DNA of 57,232 bases. Source: Streptococcus parasanguinis. GTDB taxonomy: Bacteria > Bacillota > Bacilli > Lactobacillales > Streptococcaceae. Under the pieces are notes generated by a model. The model was not told the DNA's origin, searched no databases, and worked only from the letters and a program-made list of their open reading frames with translations. This document shows, piece after piece, positions 41,362 through 49,894 of the stretch (position 1 is its first letter; the number at the start of each line of letters is the position of its first letter). The position numbers and the translations under genes are program-made. Where the stretch lies: the NCBI GenBank assembly GCA_905188195.1, contig CAJJKY010000013.1:1-57232 (forward strand). The letters are read 5' to 3'.

Positions 41362-44313
41362 ATGAAAAATTTAATCTCTGTGATTGTAACTTGTTATAAT
41401 CACGAAAAGTATATTGAGCAATGCTTGCGAAGTGTTTTTAAACAGACTTATCAGAATATCGAACTAATTGTTCTGGACGATGGGTCTACAGATGGATCTA
41501 AGCAGATTATTCTTAAGACTTTAAAGGACTCGCCTTTCGAGGTAAAGTTTGAATCTCATAAGAATATGGGGGTTGTAAAAACAAGGAATAAGGGTATAGA
41601 ACTGATTAATGGAAAATATTTTCTCTTTGTTGATAGTGATGATTATTTGCCAGATGACTATGTTGAAGAACTTTATTCATGTGCAATAAATCAACAGGCG
41701 GATATTGTTTATTGTGATTTGTTTGATTTTGAAAAAAATGAAATTTATTTAAAAGCTAGAAATTTTGAAATATATAGCTTTTTGACGGCAAATTATATTT
41801 CCAATTGTTCGTTAGTTAGAAAAGATATTCTTGGTGAAATCAGATATGATGAACATTTATCAGGAAAAAAATTGGAAGATTATGATTTTTTCTTGAATCT
41901 TGTAATTAATAGAAATGCTAAAGCTTGTTACCAACCAAATACAAAGTTATTTTATCGAGTATTTGAAACAGGATCTATTTCTTTACGTAATTCAGTCAAA
42001 TATCATTATGAAATATATCTTGAGATCCTTGAGAAATATTTGGATAAACTTCCTCATGAGGTTTATAAAGCAGTTTGTGATAATCTCATGACTTTAGAAG
42101 ATCGTTTAGAAAGTTTAATAAGTCACCATAATGATGTTTCTGAATATGTAAAAGAATTACAAAGAAAGCAGAAACAACTTTATCGTAAGAGTCAAACGCA
42201 AGTAGTAGAATTGAAAGAGGCTCGTAAAGAGATACAACTGATTCGAAGTTCTCTTTCGTATCGTATAGGGAATTCTCTGATTAAACCTATTAAAATCACG
42301 AAGGTTTTATTAAAAAATCCACGAAAAATCAAGTCTTATTTAAATGTTACAAAGGATAAAATTGTTAGATTACGTCGTCATGTGACCCCACTTAAGGTTC
42401 GTCGGTTACGTCATCTTAGAAATAGTCAACGGTCTGCTCTGACATTTACTGGTAAAAGAGCGCTAGTCTATGTCATTTTCGAATCTGAAAATCGGTTGCA
42501 AGAATACAAATTACGTTTTTTACAGGCCTTGTCCCCGTTGATGGATGATGTCATTGTTGTTGTAAACGGTCAGCTTCATGTTGAAGATATCAATACACTT
42601 GAACCCTATGGACAAGTTTTGACTCGTGACAATAAGGGATATGACACAGCAGCCTTTAGAGAGGGGATCTTTGCTCTTGGTAAAGATAAGCTTAAAGATT
42701 ATGATCAACTGTTCTTGGTAAATGATACCAATATTGGACCGATGAGGGATCTGTCTCAAGTTTGTCAAGAGATGACTGATAAGCATCTTGATTTCTGGGG
42801 TATTTCATTTGGAGAAGAGCAAGAAGATGTTACGAAGGAGAACCCATACGGCTATATTCCTAAGCACCTTCAGTCGTATTTTCTAGTTATTGAAAAGCTC
42901 ATGTTAAATGATGATGCTTTTTATGAATATTGGACACATTTGACAGACACAGATTCTCGCGATAAGGCTATTGGTCGACATGAGACACGTTTTACCAAGT
43001 ATTTTTCTGATTTAGGTTATCGTTTCGATGCTGTGGTGCAAGAATACGAAGATTCTGCTATGTATATTCACCCGTTGAGGATGCTTAAAGCAGGTAGCCC
43101 TTTGGTCAAATACACAGCTTTAAAAAATTATGATGAGGATCAATTCTTGTGGCAAGGTCTTGAGCGTGAGTCAGAAGTTCCGGATTTGCTAGAGTATGTT
43201 GCTGAGAAGACAGATTACCCAGTGTCAATTTTGCAAGATATTGTCAATAAATTTAAAGCTGTTCCTCGTGAACAATATATTTTATTGATTGATGGTGTTG
43301 AAAATATTATTCAACAATGTACGCGCTATCGTGTTTTAAATAAAGCAGAGCAATTACGGAAACATGGATTTAAAGTTAAGGTAGTAAATTTATCAGAATT
43401 CGAATTGACTCAAGCTCAAAATGCAAGTCATATTATCATATATCGGTCACCAATTTCTCCTGAACTTCTCCGTCTTTGCCATTTGGCAAAGGACTATGGA
43501 AAACCAATTTTCTTTGATATTGATGATTTGGTGTTTGATACGCTATATACTGATCAATTGAGTTATACTAAAGGATTACCACACCATGAGAAGGAAAATT
43601 ATGATGCTAATGTTCGAAACTATGGTTACATGCTAGAGAACTGTGACGGTGCTATTACTTCAACGAATCAGTTGCAAAAAGAGTTGAAGAAGTATCAAAG
43701 CAAGGTTTTGCTGAATCGTAATCTAGCCTCTGATGAGTTAATCTCTATCAGTAATCAATTTCTTAAGGACTATTCTCAAGTCTCAGACGTGGTTAAGATT
43801 GGTTATTTCTCTGGTTCAATAAGTCATAATGAGAATTTTGAATTGATTAAACCAGCTATTAAGCAACTGCTTAAAAAATACAGTAATGTTCAATTACATA
43901 TTGTCGGAATTCTTGATATTCCAAAAGATATGAAGCCATTTGAAAATCAAATTGTCACTCACGATTATGTGGACTGGGACAAATTACCTGTATTGATTAG
44001 CGAGGTTGATATTAACCTAGCACCGCTTGTGGATTCTATCTTTAATCGTGCCAAATCTGAGATTAAGTGGATTGAAGCTGCTTTGGTGAAAGTACCAACC
44101 GTAGCAAGTAAGATAGGAGCTTTCTCGGATATGGTTATTGATGGTGAAACAGGTCTGTTAGCTACTGATGATCAGTGGTTTGACAAGCTAGAAGCTTTAG
44201 TTTTATCTCCAGAATTAAGGCAAAACTTAGCAGAATCAGCATACCGAGCAGTCCTTGAAAATTGTACCTTAAGCAAGAAAGATGAAATGGTGACTTATTT
44301 TGAACAGAATTAA
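41362..44313 (+). CDS. Triple-domain glycosyltransferase: GT2 - RgpF domain - GT4
   Basis: This 983-residue cytoplasmic protein fuses three units. Residues ~1-230 are a GT2 domain (ISVIVTCYNHEKYIEQCL, VLDDGSTDGS, metal motif VDSDDYLPDDY). Residues ~260-310 are a coiled coil. Residues ~365-625 are a rhamnan-synthesis RgpF domain (YVIFESENRLQEYKLRF, DNKGYDTAAFREG, LVNDTNIGP). Residues ~635-983 are a GT-B domain of GT4 type (DIDDLVFD, GYFSGSISHNENF, SEIKWIEAALVKVPTVAS). It could therefore add several sugars in succession. The frame is open from 41194, but that part is leader; ATG 41362 gives the GT2 start. RgpF itself is usually a separate protein of about 580 residues. Confidence 0.85.
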   Translation: MKNLISVIVTCYNHEKYIEQCLRSVFKQTYQNIELIVLDDGSTDGSKQIILKTLKDSPFEVKFESHKNMGVVKTRNKGIELINGKYFLFVDSDDYLPDDYVEELYSCAINQQADIVYCDLFDFEKNEIYLKARNFEIYSFLTANYISNCSLVRKDILGEIRYDEHLSGKKLEDYDFFLNLVINRNAKACYQPNTKLFYRVFETGSISLRNSVKYHYEIYLEILEKYLDKLPHEVYKAVCDNLMTLEDRLESLISHHNDVSEYVKELQRKQKQLYRKSQTQVVELKEARKEIQLIRSSLSYRIGNSLIKPIKITKVLLKNPRKIKSYLNVTKDKIVRLRRHVTPLKVRRLRHLRNSQRSALTFTGKRALVYVIFESENRLQEYKLRFLQALSPLMDDVIVVVNGQLHVEDINTLEPYGQVLTRDNKGYDTAAFREGIFALGKDKLKDYDQLFLVNDTNIGPMRDLSQVCQEMTDKHLDFWGISFGEEQEDVTKENPYGYIPKHLQSYFLVIEKLMLNDDAFYEYWTHLTDTDSRDKAIGRHETRFTKYFSDLGYRFDAVVQEYEDSAMYIHPLRMLKAGSPLVKYTALKNYDEDQFLWQGLERESEVPDLLEYVAEKTDYPVSILQDIVNKFKAVPREQYILLIDGVENIIQQCTRYRVLNKAEQLRKHGFKVKVVNLSEFELTQAQNASHIIIYRSPISPELLRLCHLAKDYGKPIFFDIDDLVFDTLYTDQLSYTKGLPHHEKENYDANVRNYGYMLENCDGAITSTNQLQKELKKYQSKVLLNRNLASDELISISNQFLKDYSQVSDVVKIGYFSGSISHNENFELIKPAIKQLLKKYSNVQLHIVGILDIPKDMKPFENQIVTHDYVDWDKLPVLISEVDINLAPLVDSIFNRAKSEIKWIEAALVKVPTVASKIGAFSDMVIDGETGLLATDDQWFDKLEALVLSPELRQNLAESAYRAVLENCTLSKKDEMVTYFEQN

Positions 44314-45598
44314 ACAGATAAAAGTTGAAAATTTATTTTTCATATTAGCAACGATTTTTATTTTCTCATTTATGTTTCTGTTTCCGATTAATCGTGTGCC
44401 AGATGAAATGAACCACGCGCGTATGACTTGGGAGACTTTCCACAAACCAACGGAGAATTCCTTTAAGTGGATGGATGAGATACCAAGTAATGATAAGGTT
44501 AAACCAAAGGAATATAAACAACTTCTAGCACGCAAAATTGAAATGAAGAATGAGCCATTTAAATTTGGTATTAGTCTAAAAACGATTTCTTTTTTACCTC
44601 AATTAATTGGGATGACGATAGGAAGTTGGATTAGTCCCTCGGTTGGGATGATTATTTATATGGGGCGTATCTTTAATGCATTAGCTTATATACTTGGGTT
44701 ATACTTTTTAATACGTTATTTTAAGTATGGAAAGACAGCCTTGATGTTTATATCACTATTACCAATTATGGTCCAACAAGCTTCATCTCTTTCTTATGAT
44801 GTGATGAATTACTTGGAAGTGATGTTGGCTTTTGGTTTTATAACGAATCTCGCCTATTCGAAACGATTTACCAATCGTAATTTTGTTCAAGTGATCGGCC
44901 TTGCGATTTTGCTTCTAGCAACAAAACCAAATAATATTTTGTTATTAGGTTTGATACCTTTTGTATCATTTGAATTTAAGGGTGTATTAAAAGTTTTAAA
45001 TAGACCGTTTAAGTCATTAAAGATTATAGTTTCTAGATATAAGTTTGTCTTTTATCTTTTACTACTTATAACAATAGGTTTCATTTTACAATTTTTAATG
45101 AGAAATGAAGGTGGTCTCGTCCATTATATTCATGTCCTTTTAAATACACTTGTAAATGCAAGGCAAAATGGAGATTTAAATTCTATTCTCACAATAGGAG
45201 TTTTTGGTTATTTAGGAAACTTTACATTGCAGTTACCTCTATGGCTGATTTTTATAGATATAGCAGTATTGGTTTTAATTTTCTTAGCTAATGAAAAAGA
45301 TTTCTTTTCAAAAGATTTTTCAATTTTTGCAGCCTGGTTGTTTCCAATTCAAGTTCTAGCTACTGTAACAGTTATGTACCTTCAATGGACACCGATTGTT
45401 CTTGGACACGGGGCTTCTGTTTCAGTTGGTTCTCAAGGGAGATATTTTACACCATTTTTAATCCTCTTTTTACCTTTAGTGGCAAATTTAGGAAATTTTG
45501 AAATCTCGCAAAATAAAGTTTTAAAAATTTCAACCATAACACTACTACTAAATTTTCTAATTTCCATTTTTTTGATAATTCCATTCTATTGGATGTAG
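44300..45598 (+). CDS. DUF2142-like polytopic membrane protein (probable GT-C)
   Basis: This 432-residue protein has about 11 predicted membrane helices. After the first helix an extracellular loop carries NRVPDEMNHARMTWE (about residues 30-44), resembling the catalytic acidic loop of GT-C enzymes and the DUF2142 family. It probably transfers sugar from a polyprenyl-phosphate donor outside the membrane. It starts with TTG inside the 3' end of the fusion gene (14-base overlap) without a clear ribosome binding site, so coupling is likely. The gene is AT-rich. Confidence 0.7.
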   Translation: MNRIKQIKVENLFFILATIFIFSFMFLFPINRVPDEMNHARMTWETFHKPTENSFKWMDEIPSNDKVKPKEYKQLLARKIEMKNEPFKFGISLKTISFLPQLIGMTIGSWISPSVGMIIYMGRIFNALAYILGLYFLIRYFKYGKTALMFISLLPIMVQQASSLSYDVMNYLEVMLAFGFITNLAYSKRFTNRNFVQVIGLAILLLATKPNNILLLGLIPFVSFEFKGVLKVLNRPFKSLKIIVSRYKFVFYLLLLITIGFILQFLMRNEGGLVHYIHVLLNTLVNARQNGDLNSILTIGVFGYLGNFTLQLPLWLIFIDIAVLVLIFLANEKDFFSKDFSIFAAWLFPIQVLATVTVMYLQWTPIVLGHGASVSVGSQGRYFTPFLILFLPLVANLGNFEISQNKVLKISTITLLLNFLISIFLIIPFYWM

Positions 45599-45607
45599 GA
45601 GAAAATT

Positions 45608-46855
45608 ATGGCCAAAACAATTCTATTCATTTCACCAACAGGAACGTTGGATAATGGTGCTGAAATTTCAATTGTGAATCTGATGGAATTTCTTGTGAAA
45701 AAAGGTTATCGTGTATTAAACGTTTTTCCTGATTATAAAGTTCCATCTCAAGAAGAGTATCAAGTAGGACTTCAGAAAAAAGGGATTGAGACCTATGGTC
45801 TTTCAGCTGTCAAATGGTGGTGGGAAGAAGCACCGGGTGGTTTGCCGGCTAATCATTTTATACGAGTGAATTCTTATAATAAAAATGTCAAAGATATTCA
45901 AAATATTATTGTAGATAACAAGGTGGAACTTGTCATCAGTAATACAGTCAACGTCTTTCAAGGAGCACTTGCTGCCGCTTTTGAGAATGTCAAACATTTT
46001 TGGTTGATTCATGAATTTCCTGAGGGGGAGTTCGGTTACTACAAAGAAAAACTAGACTTTATAGATAAGTTTTCTGATGAAATATTTGCTGTAACAGGAG
46101 CTTTAACTGAGGATTTAGAAAAGTATTTTCCAAATAGGAAGATTTATTCCTTTGCACCTTATACTCAAATTGAACCAAAAGAAGATGTAAAAACTGAATC
46201 TAATGACCAACATCGTATTGTTTCGGTTGGTCGCTTGACTCAGAGAAAGAATCAGCTTGAGTTAATTAAAGCTTTTCAGATGCTTAATCGAGCAGGAACC
46301 GAACTTGTATTTTTAGGCGCATGGGATGAGGATTACAAACAACTCTGCGATGATTATATAGCAGAGCAAGATTTGAAAAATATCTCATTTTTTGGGTATT
46401 TAGATGATCCTTGGTCGGAGATTACTGATAAGGATTTAGCTGTTTTTCCATCTAGTATGGAGACGTTTGGTCTTGTTTATGTTGAGTCTGTTTTAAATGG
46501 TATTCCAACAATTTTATCAGATAATGCGGGGCATAAATCTGCTTTTGAATATATGAATGAGCAAGGTCATATCTACCCTTTGGGTGATTTAAATGCTTTA
46601 ACTAGAATGATCTCAGAGGTCCTTGATGGATTTGATCAAGAGAAATTTGAAGCAGTACAATCTGTTCCAAGTTTAAAAGAGAGATATTCTCTTGAGAGAG
46701 TTTATGCTAATATTACTGAAAAGATTGAGGTTGATGAATTGCGTCATAAAAAAGTAAATCAGAAAGATACGGATTTTTTAAACAGCCGAAAAGCTCTAAT
46801 AAAGAGTGTAAAATCTGCTTTTAAAAAAATATTTCGACTGAAGAAACTGGGTTAG
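45608..46855 (+). CDS. Glycosyltransferase family 4
   Basis: This 415-residue GT-B enzyme has the N-terminal domain ISPTGTLDNGAEISIVNLM, then the GT4 donor-binding half with VSVGRLTQRKNQLELIKAF (about residue 205) and the nucleotide-sugar E-x7-E motif in SSMETFGLVYVESVLNGIP (about residues 282-300). A basic C-terminal tail (FKKIFRLKK) may bind the membrane. Its donor and acceptor are unknown. It follows the DUF2142 gene by 9 bases and ends before a terminator. Confidence 0.87.
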   Translation: MAKTILFISPTGTLDNGAEISIVNLMEFLVKKGYRVLNVFPDYKVPSQEEYQVGLQKKGIETYGLSAVKWWWEEAPGGLPANHFIRVNSYNKNVKDIQNIIVDNKVELVISNTVNVFQGALAAAFENVKHFWLIHEFPEGEFGYYKEKLDFIDKFSDEIFAVTGALTEDLEKYFPNRKIYSFAPYTQIEPKEDVKTESNDQHRIVSVGRLTQRKNQLELIKAFQMLNRAGTELVFLGAWDEDYKQLCDDYIAEQDLKNISFFGYLDDPWSEITDKDLAVFPSSMETFGLVYVESVLNGIPTILSDNAGHKSAFEYMNEQGHIYPLGDLNALTRMISEVLDGFDQEKFEAVQSVPSLKERYSLERVYANITEKIEVDELRHKKVNQKDTDFLNSRKALIKSVKSAFKKIFRLKKLG

Positions 46856-46864
46856 AATTCTTTA

Positions 46865-46935
46865 TCACAGTGGGAGTATAACGGAAGGAATTTTATTTAA
46901 AGCTCCTTCTGTGACACTCCCTTTTCTGTTTGGAT
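46865..46935 (+). terminator. Terminator upstream of rgpA
   Basis: GAAGGA / TCCTTC form an inner stem, with two alternative outer stems: TCACAG / CTGTGA or GGGAGT / ACTCCC. A T-rich run follows. The alternative outer stems could be simple redundancy or a switch. Confidence 0.6.
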
Positions 46936-46955
46936 TAGGCAAAAAGGCTAGAAAA

Positions 46956-46964
46956 TGGTATAAT
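46956..46964 (+). promoter_or_regulatory. Extended -10 promoter of the rgpA-D operon
   Basis: TGGTATAAT lies 34 bases before the rgpA start codon. The predicted transcript start near 46971 excludes a useful leader for the in-frame GTG at 46975. Confidence 0.7.
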
Positions 46965-46998
46965 TGAATAGACTGTGAATGATTTGAAAGGGAACTCT

Positions 46999-48147
46999 AT
47001 GCAACATGTTTTTATTATCGGAAGTCGTGGACTTCCGGCTCAATATGGCGGTTTTGAGACTTTTGTGGACCAATTGGTTTCGCATCAAGTGTCTCCAGAT
47101 ATCCAGTACCATGTTGCTTGCCTTTCTAATGATCAAGCTTATCAACATTTTGACTACAAGGGTGTCGATTGTTTTACCATTAAAGCCCCTAAGCTTGGGC
47201 CTGCGCGTGTCATTGCTTATGATATGATGGCCATCAACTATGCCTTGAAGCTTATTAAGAAACAAGGAATTGAACAGACGATTTTTTACGTCTTGGGCAA
47301 TACAATTGGAGCCTTTGTGGCGCCTTTTGCGCGCAAGATCCATAAGATAGGCGGACGATTTTATATCAATCCAGATGGACTAGAGTGGAAGCGGGCCAAG
47401 TGGGCCAAGCCGATCCAAGCCTATCTCAAGTATTCTGAAAAGATCATGACGCGCCATGCTGACTTGGTGATTTCTGACAACCCAGGTATTGAGTCTTATA
47501 TCAAGGAAGCCTATCCTTGGTCCAAGACGACCTATATTGCCTATGGGACGGACTTGTCTCCAACCAGCCTAAGCAGTCAGGATAATAAGGTCCGAGAATT
47601 CTATCAGAAATGGCAGACACAGGAGAAGAACTATTATTTGATCTTGGGCCGCTTTGTCCCAGAAAATAATTATGAGACCGCCATTCGTGAATTTATGGCC
47701 TCTTCCACCAAACGGGATTTGGTGATCATTTGTAACCAGGAAGGCAATCCTTATTTTGAGGAGCTCCGAGCTCGAACTGGATTTGATCAGGATCCTCGTG
47801 TTAAGTTTGTAGGAACAGTCTATGATCAAAACCTGTTGAAGTATATCCGTAAAGAAGCCTTTGCCTATATCCATGGTCATGAAGTGGGCGGAACCAATCC
47901 GGGTCTCTTAGAGGCTCTTGCCCAGACGGATCTCAATTTAGTTTTAGGGATCTCCTTTAACCAAACGGTTGCAAAGGATACGGCTCACTATTGGACTAAA
48001 GAAACTGGAAATTTGGCACATTTAATTGATCAGGTTGATTCTTTAGAAGATGTATCTGAATGGGGGCAACGAGCCAAGGCCAATATGAAGCAAAACTTTA
48101 CCTGGGAAAAAATTGTAGGTGAGTACGAGGAATTATTCTTATTATGA
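46999..48147 (+). CDS. rgpA: Rhamnosyltransferase RgpA (DUF1972/GT4)
   Basis: This 382-residue GT4 enzyme closely follows S. mutans RgpA, which adds the first rhamnose (beta-1,4) to the lipid-linked GlcNAc primer of the cell-wall rhamnan. It shows VFIIGSRGLPAQYGGFETF at the start, FYINPDGLEWKRAKW, ILGRFVPENNYETAI and the donor site GHEVGGTNPGLLEALA (about 300-315). An in-frame GTG at 46975 lacks a ribosome binding site; GGGA before ATG 46999 and the conserved MQHVFIIGSRG start decide. It overlaps rgpB by 4 bases. Codon use is core-like. Confidence 0.95.
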   Translation: MQHVFIIGSRGLPAQYGGFETFVDQLVSHQVSPDIQYHVACLSNDQAYQHFDYKGVDCFTIKAPKLGPARVIAYDMMAINYALKLIKKQGIEQTIFYVLGNTIGAFVAPFARKIHKIGGRFYINPDGLEWKRAKWAKPIQAYLKYSEKIMTRHADLVISDNPGIESYIKEAYPWSKTTYIAYGTDLSPTSLSSQDNKVREFYQKWQTQEKNYYLILGRFVPENNYETAIREFMASSTKRDLVIICNQEGNPYFEELRARTGFDQDPRVKFVGTVYDQNLLKYIRKEAFAYIHGHEVGGTNPGLLEALAQTDLNLVLGISFNQTVAKDTAHYWTKETGNLAHLIDQVDSLEDVSEWGQRAKANMKQNFTWEKIVGEYEELFLL

Positions 48148-49085
48148 AAGTAAATATCTTGTTGTCCACCTATAATGGTGAACAGTATCTAAAAGAGCAG
48201 GTCAAAAGTATCCAAGACCAGACCTATCAAGACTGGCAACTCTTGATCCGAGATGATGGATCGACAGATGGTACGGTGGAGATCATTCAAGAGTTGGTGG
48301 CCCAGGATGAGCGCATTCGCTTTATCAACCAAGGAGCTATCGAAAATCTCGGTGTTATCAAGAGCTTCCATGCCCTCTTGAAGTATGAGAAAGCAGATCT
48401 TTATTGCTTCAGTGACCAAGATGATGTCTGGCTTCCTGAAAAAATTGCTCTTCAAGTAGCAGAAGCCGAGAAGCATCCTCAAGAAGTGCCTTTGCTGGTC
48501 TACACAGATTTAAAAGTGGTCGATGAAAACTTGAATGTGCAGCATGAGAGTATGATTCGCACCCAGTCTGATCATGCCAATACCGAACTGATTCAAGAGT
48601 TGACGGAAAATACGGTAACTGGCGGAGTTGCCATGATTAACCACGCTCTGGCTGACTTATGGATGGGTCAAGAAAAACATGCCCTCCTTATGCATGACTG
48701 GTACTTGGCCTTGTTGGCAACTGCCTTTGGGAAGCTCATCTATATCGATCAGCCGACAGAATTGTACCGTCAGCACAGTAGCAATGTTCTGGGAGCTCGT
48801 ACCCTTAGAAAACGGGTCAAAAACTGGGTTCGCCCTCATGTTCTGTTTGCTAAATATTGGAATCTCATCGAGTCCAGTCAAGAACAAGCAAAAAATTTAT
48901 TGGATCTGCCTGTCAGTTCACAAACTAAAGAAATCATTGAAAACTTTGTCACCATTATGGATGTTCCACTAAAAGAACGTTTGAGACGGATTCGTCAGTA
49001 TGGTTACCGGAAGAACCGGGCTTTTCATACGGTTGTGTTTACCAGCTTGATTCTGACAAAGTTTGCATATCGAGGTAAAAAATAA
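48144..49085 (+). CDS. rgpB: Rhamnosyltransferase RgpB (GT2)
   Basis: This 313-residue GT2 extends the rhamnan chain. It matches S. mutans RgpB in overall layout: MKVNILLSTYNGEQYLKEQ, LLIRDDGSTDGTVEI, metal-binding FSDQDDVWLPEK (about 92-103), ENTVTGGVAMINHAL, MHDWYLALLA and ELYRQHSSNVLGAR. It overlaps rgpA by 4 bases and rgpC by one. Composition is core-like, whereas the following rgpC is AT-rich. Confidence 0.94.
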   Translation: MKVNILLSTYNGEQYLKEQVKSIQDQTYQDWQLLIRDDGSTDGTVEIIQELVAQDERIRFINQGAIENLGVIKSFHALLKYEKADLYCFSDQDDVWLPEKIALQVAEAEKHPQEVPLLVYTDLKVVDENLNVQHESMIRTQSDHANTELIQELTENTVTGGVAMINHALADLWMGQEKHALLMHDWYLALLATAFGKLIYIDQPTELYRQHSSNVLGARTLRKRVKNWVRPHVLFAKYWNLIESSQEQAKNLLDLPVSSQTKEIIENFVTIMDVPLKERLRRIRQYGYRKNRAFHTVVFTSLILTKFAYRGKK

Positions 49086-49894
49086 TGTTTGACGTTTTTA
49101 GTCAGAAAAATCGAATTTTATTACGAGAGTTAATCAAAACAGACTTTAAATTACGCTACCAAGGATCAGCGATCGGTTATCTTTGGTCTATTTTAAAGCC
49201 CCTGATGATGTTTAGTATCATGTATGTGGTATTTGTTCGCTTTTTAAGATTTGATGATGGAACACCGCATTATGCTGTTGGATTGCTTTTATCAATGATC
49301 TTTTGGACGTTCTTTACGGAAGCAACAAATATGGGAATGTTGTCTATTGTTTCAAGAGGAGATTTGCTACGCAAATTGAATTTTCCTAAGCAAACAATTG
49401 TTGTCTCTTCAGTTTTTGGAGCTGCAATTAATTTTTCTATTAATCTTTTAGTAGTATTTGTATTTGCTCTCATAAATAATGTTTCATTTGGTATTCATTC
49501 TCTAATAATTATTCCTTTATTTATTGAGATGTTGATCTTAGCTATGGGGTGTGCATTTATCCTATCGGCCTTATTTGTTAAATATCGAGATATTGGTCCG
49601 GTTTGGGAAGTTGTTCTTCAAGCAGGTATGTACGCCAGTCCTATTATTTATTCGATTACCTATTTATTGCAACGAAATCATTTGGCAGTTGCTAAAATGT
49701 TGATGATGAATCCAATAGCTCAAATGCTACAAGATATGCGTCATTTTATTATTGATCCAGTTAATCCACGTGGTTGGGATATCTTTGATAATAAAATGAT
49801 AGCTTGTATTCCATATTGTATTCCAGTATTCATTTTTGTGATTGGTTTGATTGTATTCAATAAAAATTCGAAACGATTTGCGGAGATTTTATAA
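49085..49894 (+). CDS. rgpC: Polysaccharide ABC transporter permease RgpC
   Basis: This 269-residue ABC-2 permease of the Wzm/TagG type has six predicted membrane helices and the conserved N-terminal amphipathic segment LRELIKTDFKLRYQGSAIGY. With RgpD it exports the finished lipid-linked rhamnan. The family patterns LWSILKPLMMFSIMYVVF and MYASPIIYSITYL are visible. It overlaps both neighbours by one base and is AT-rich compared with rgpA and rgpB. Confidence 0.93.
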   Translation: MFDVFSQKNRILLRELIKTDFKLRYQGSAIGYLWSILKPLMMFSIMYVVFVRFLRFDDGTPHYAVGLLLSMIFWTFFTEATNMGMLSIVSRGDLLRKLNFPKQTIVVSSVFGAAINFSINLLVVFVFALINNVSFGIHSLIIIPLFIEMLILAMGCAFILSALFVKYRDIGPVWEVVLQAGMYASPIIYSITYLLQRNHLAVAKMLMMNPIAQMLQDMRHFIIDPVNPRGWDIFDNKMIACIPYCIPVFIFVIGLIVFNKNSKRFAEIL

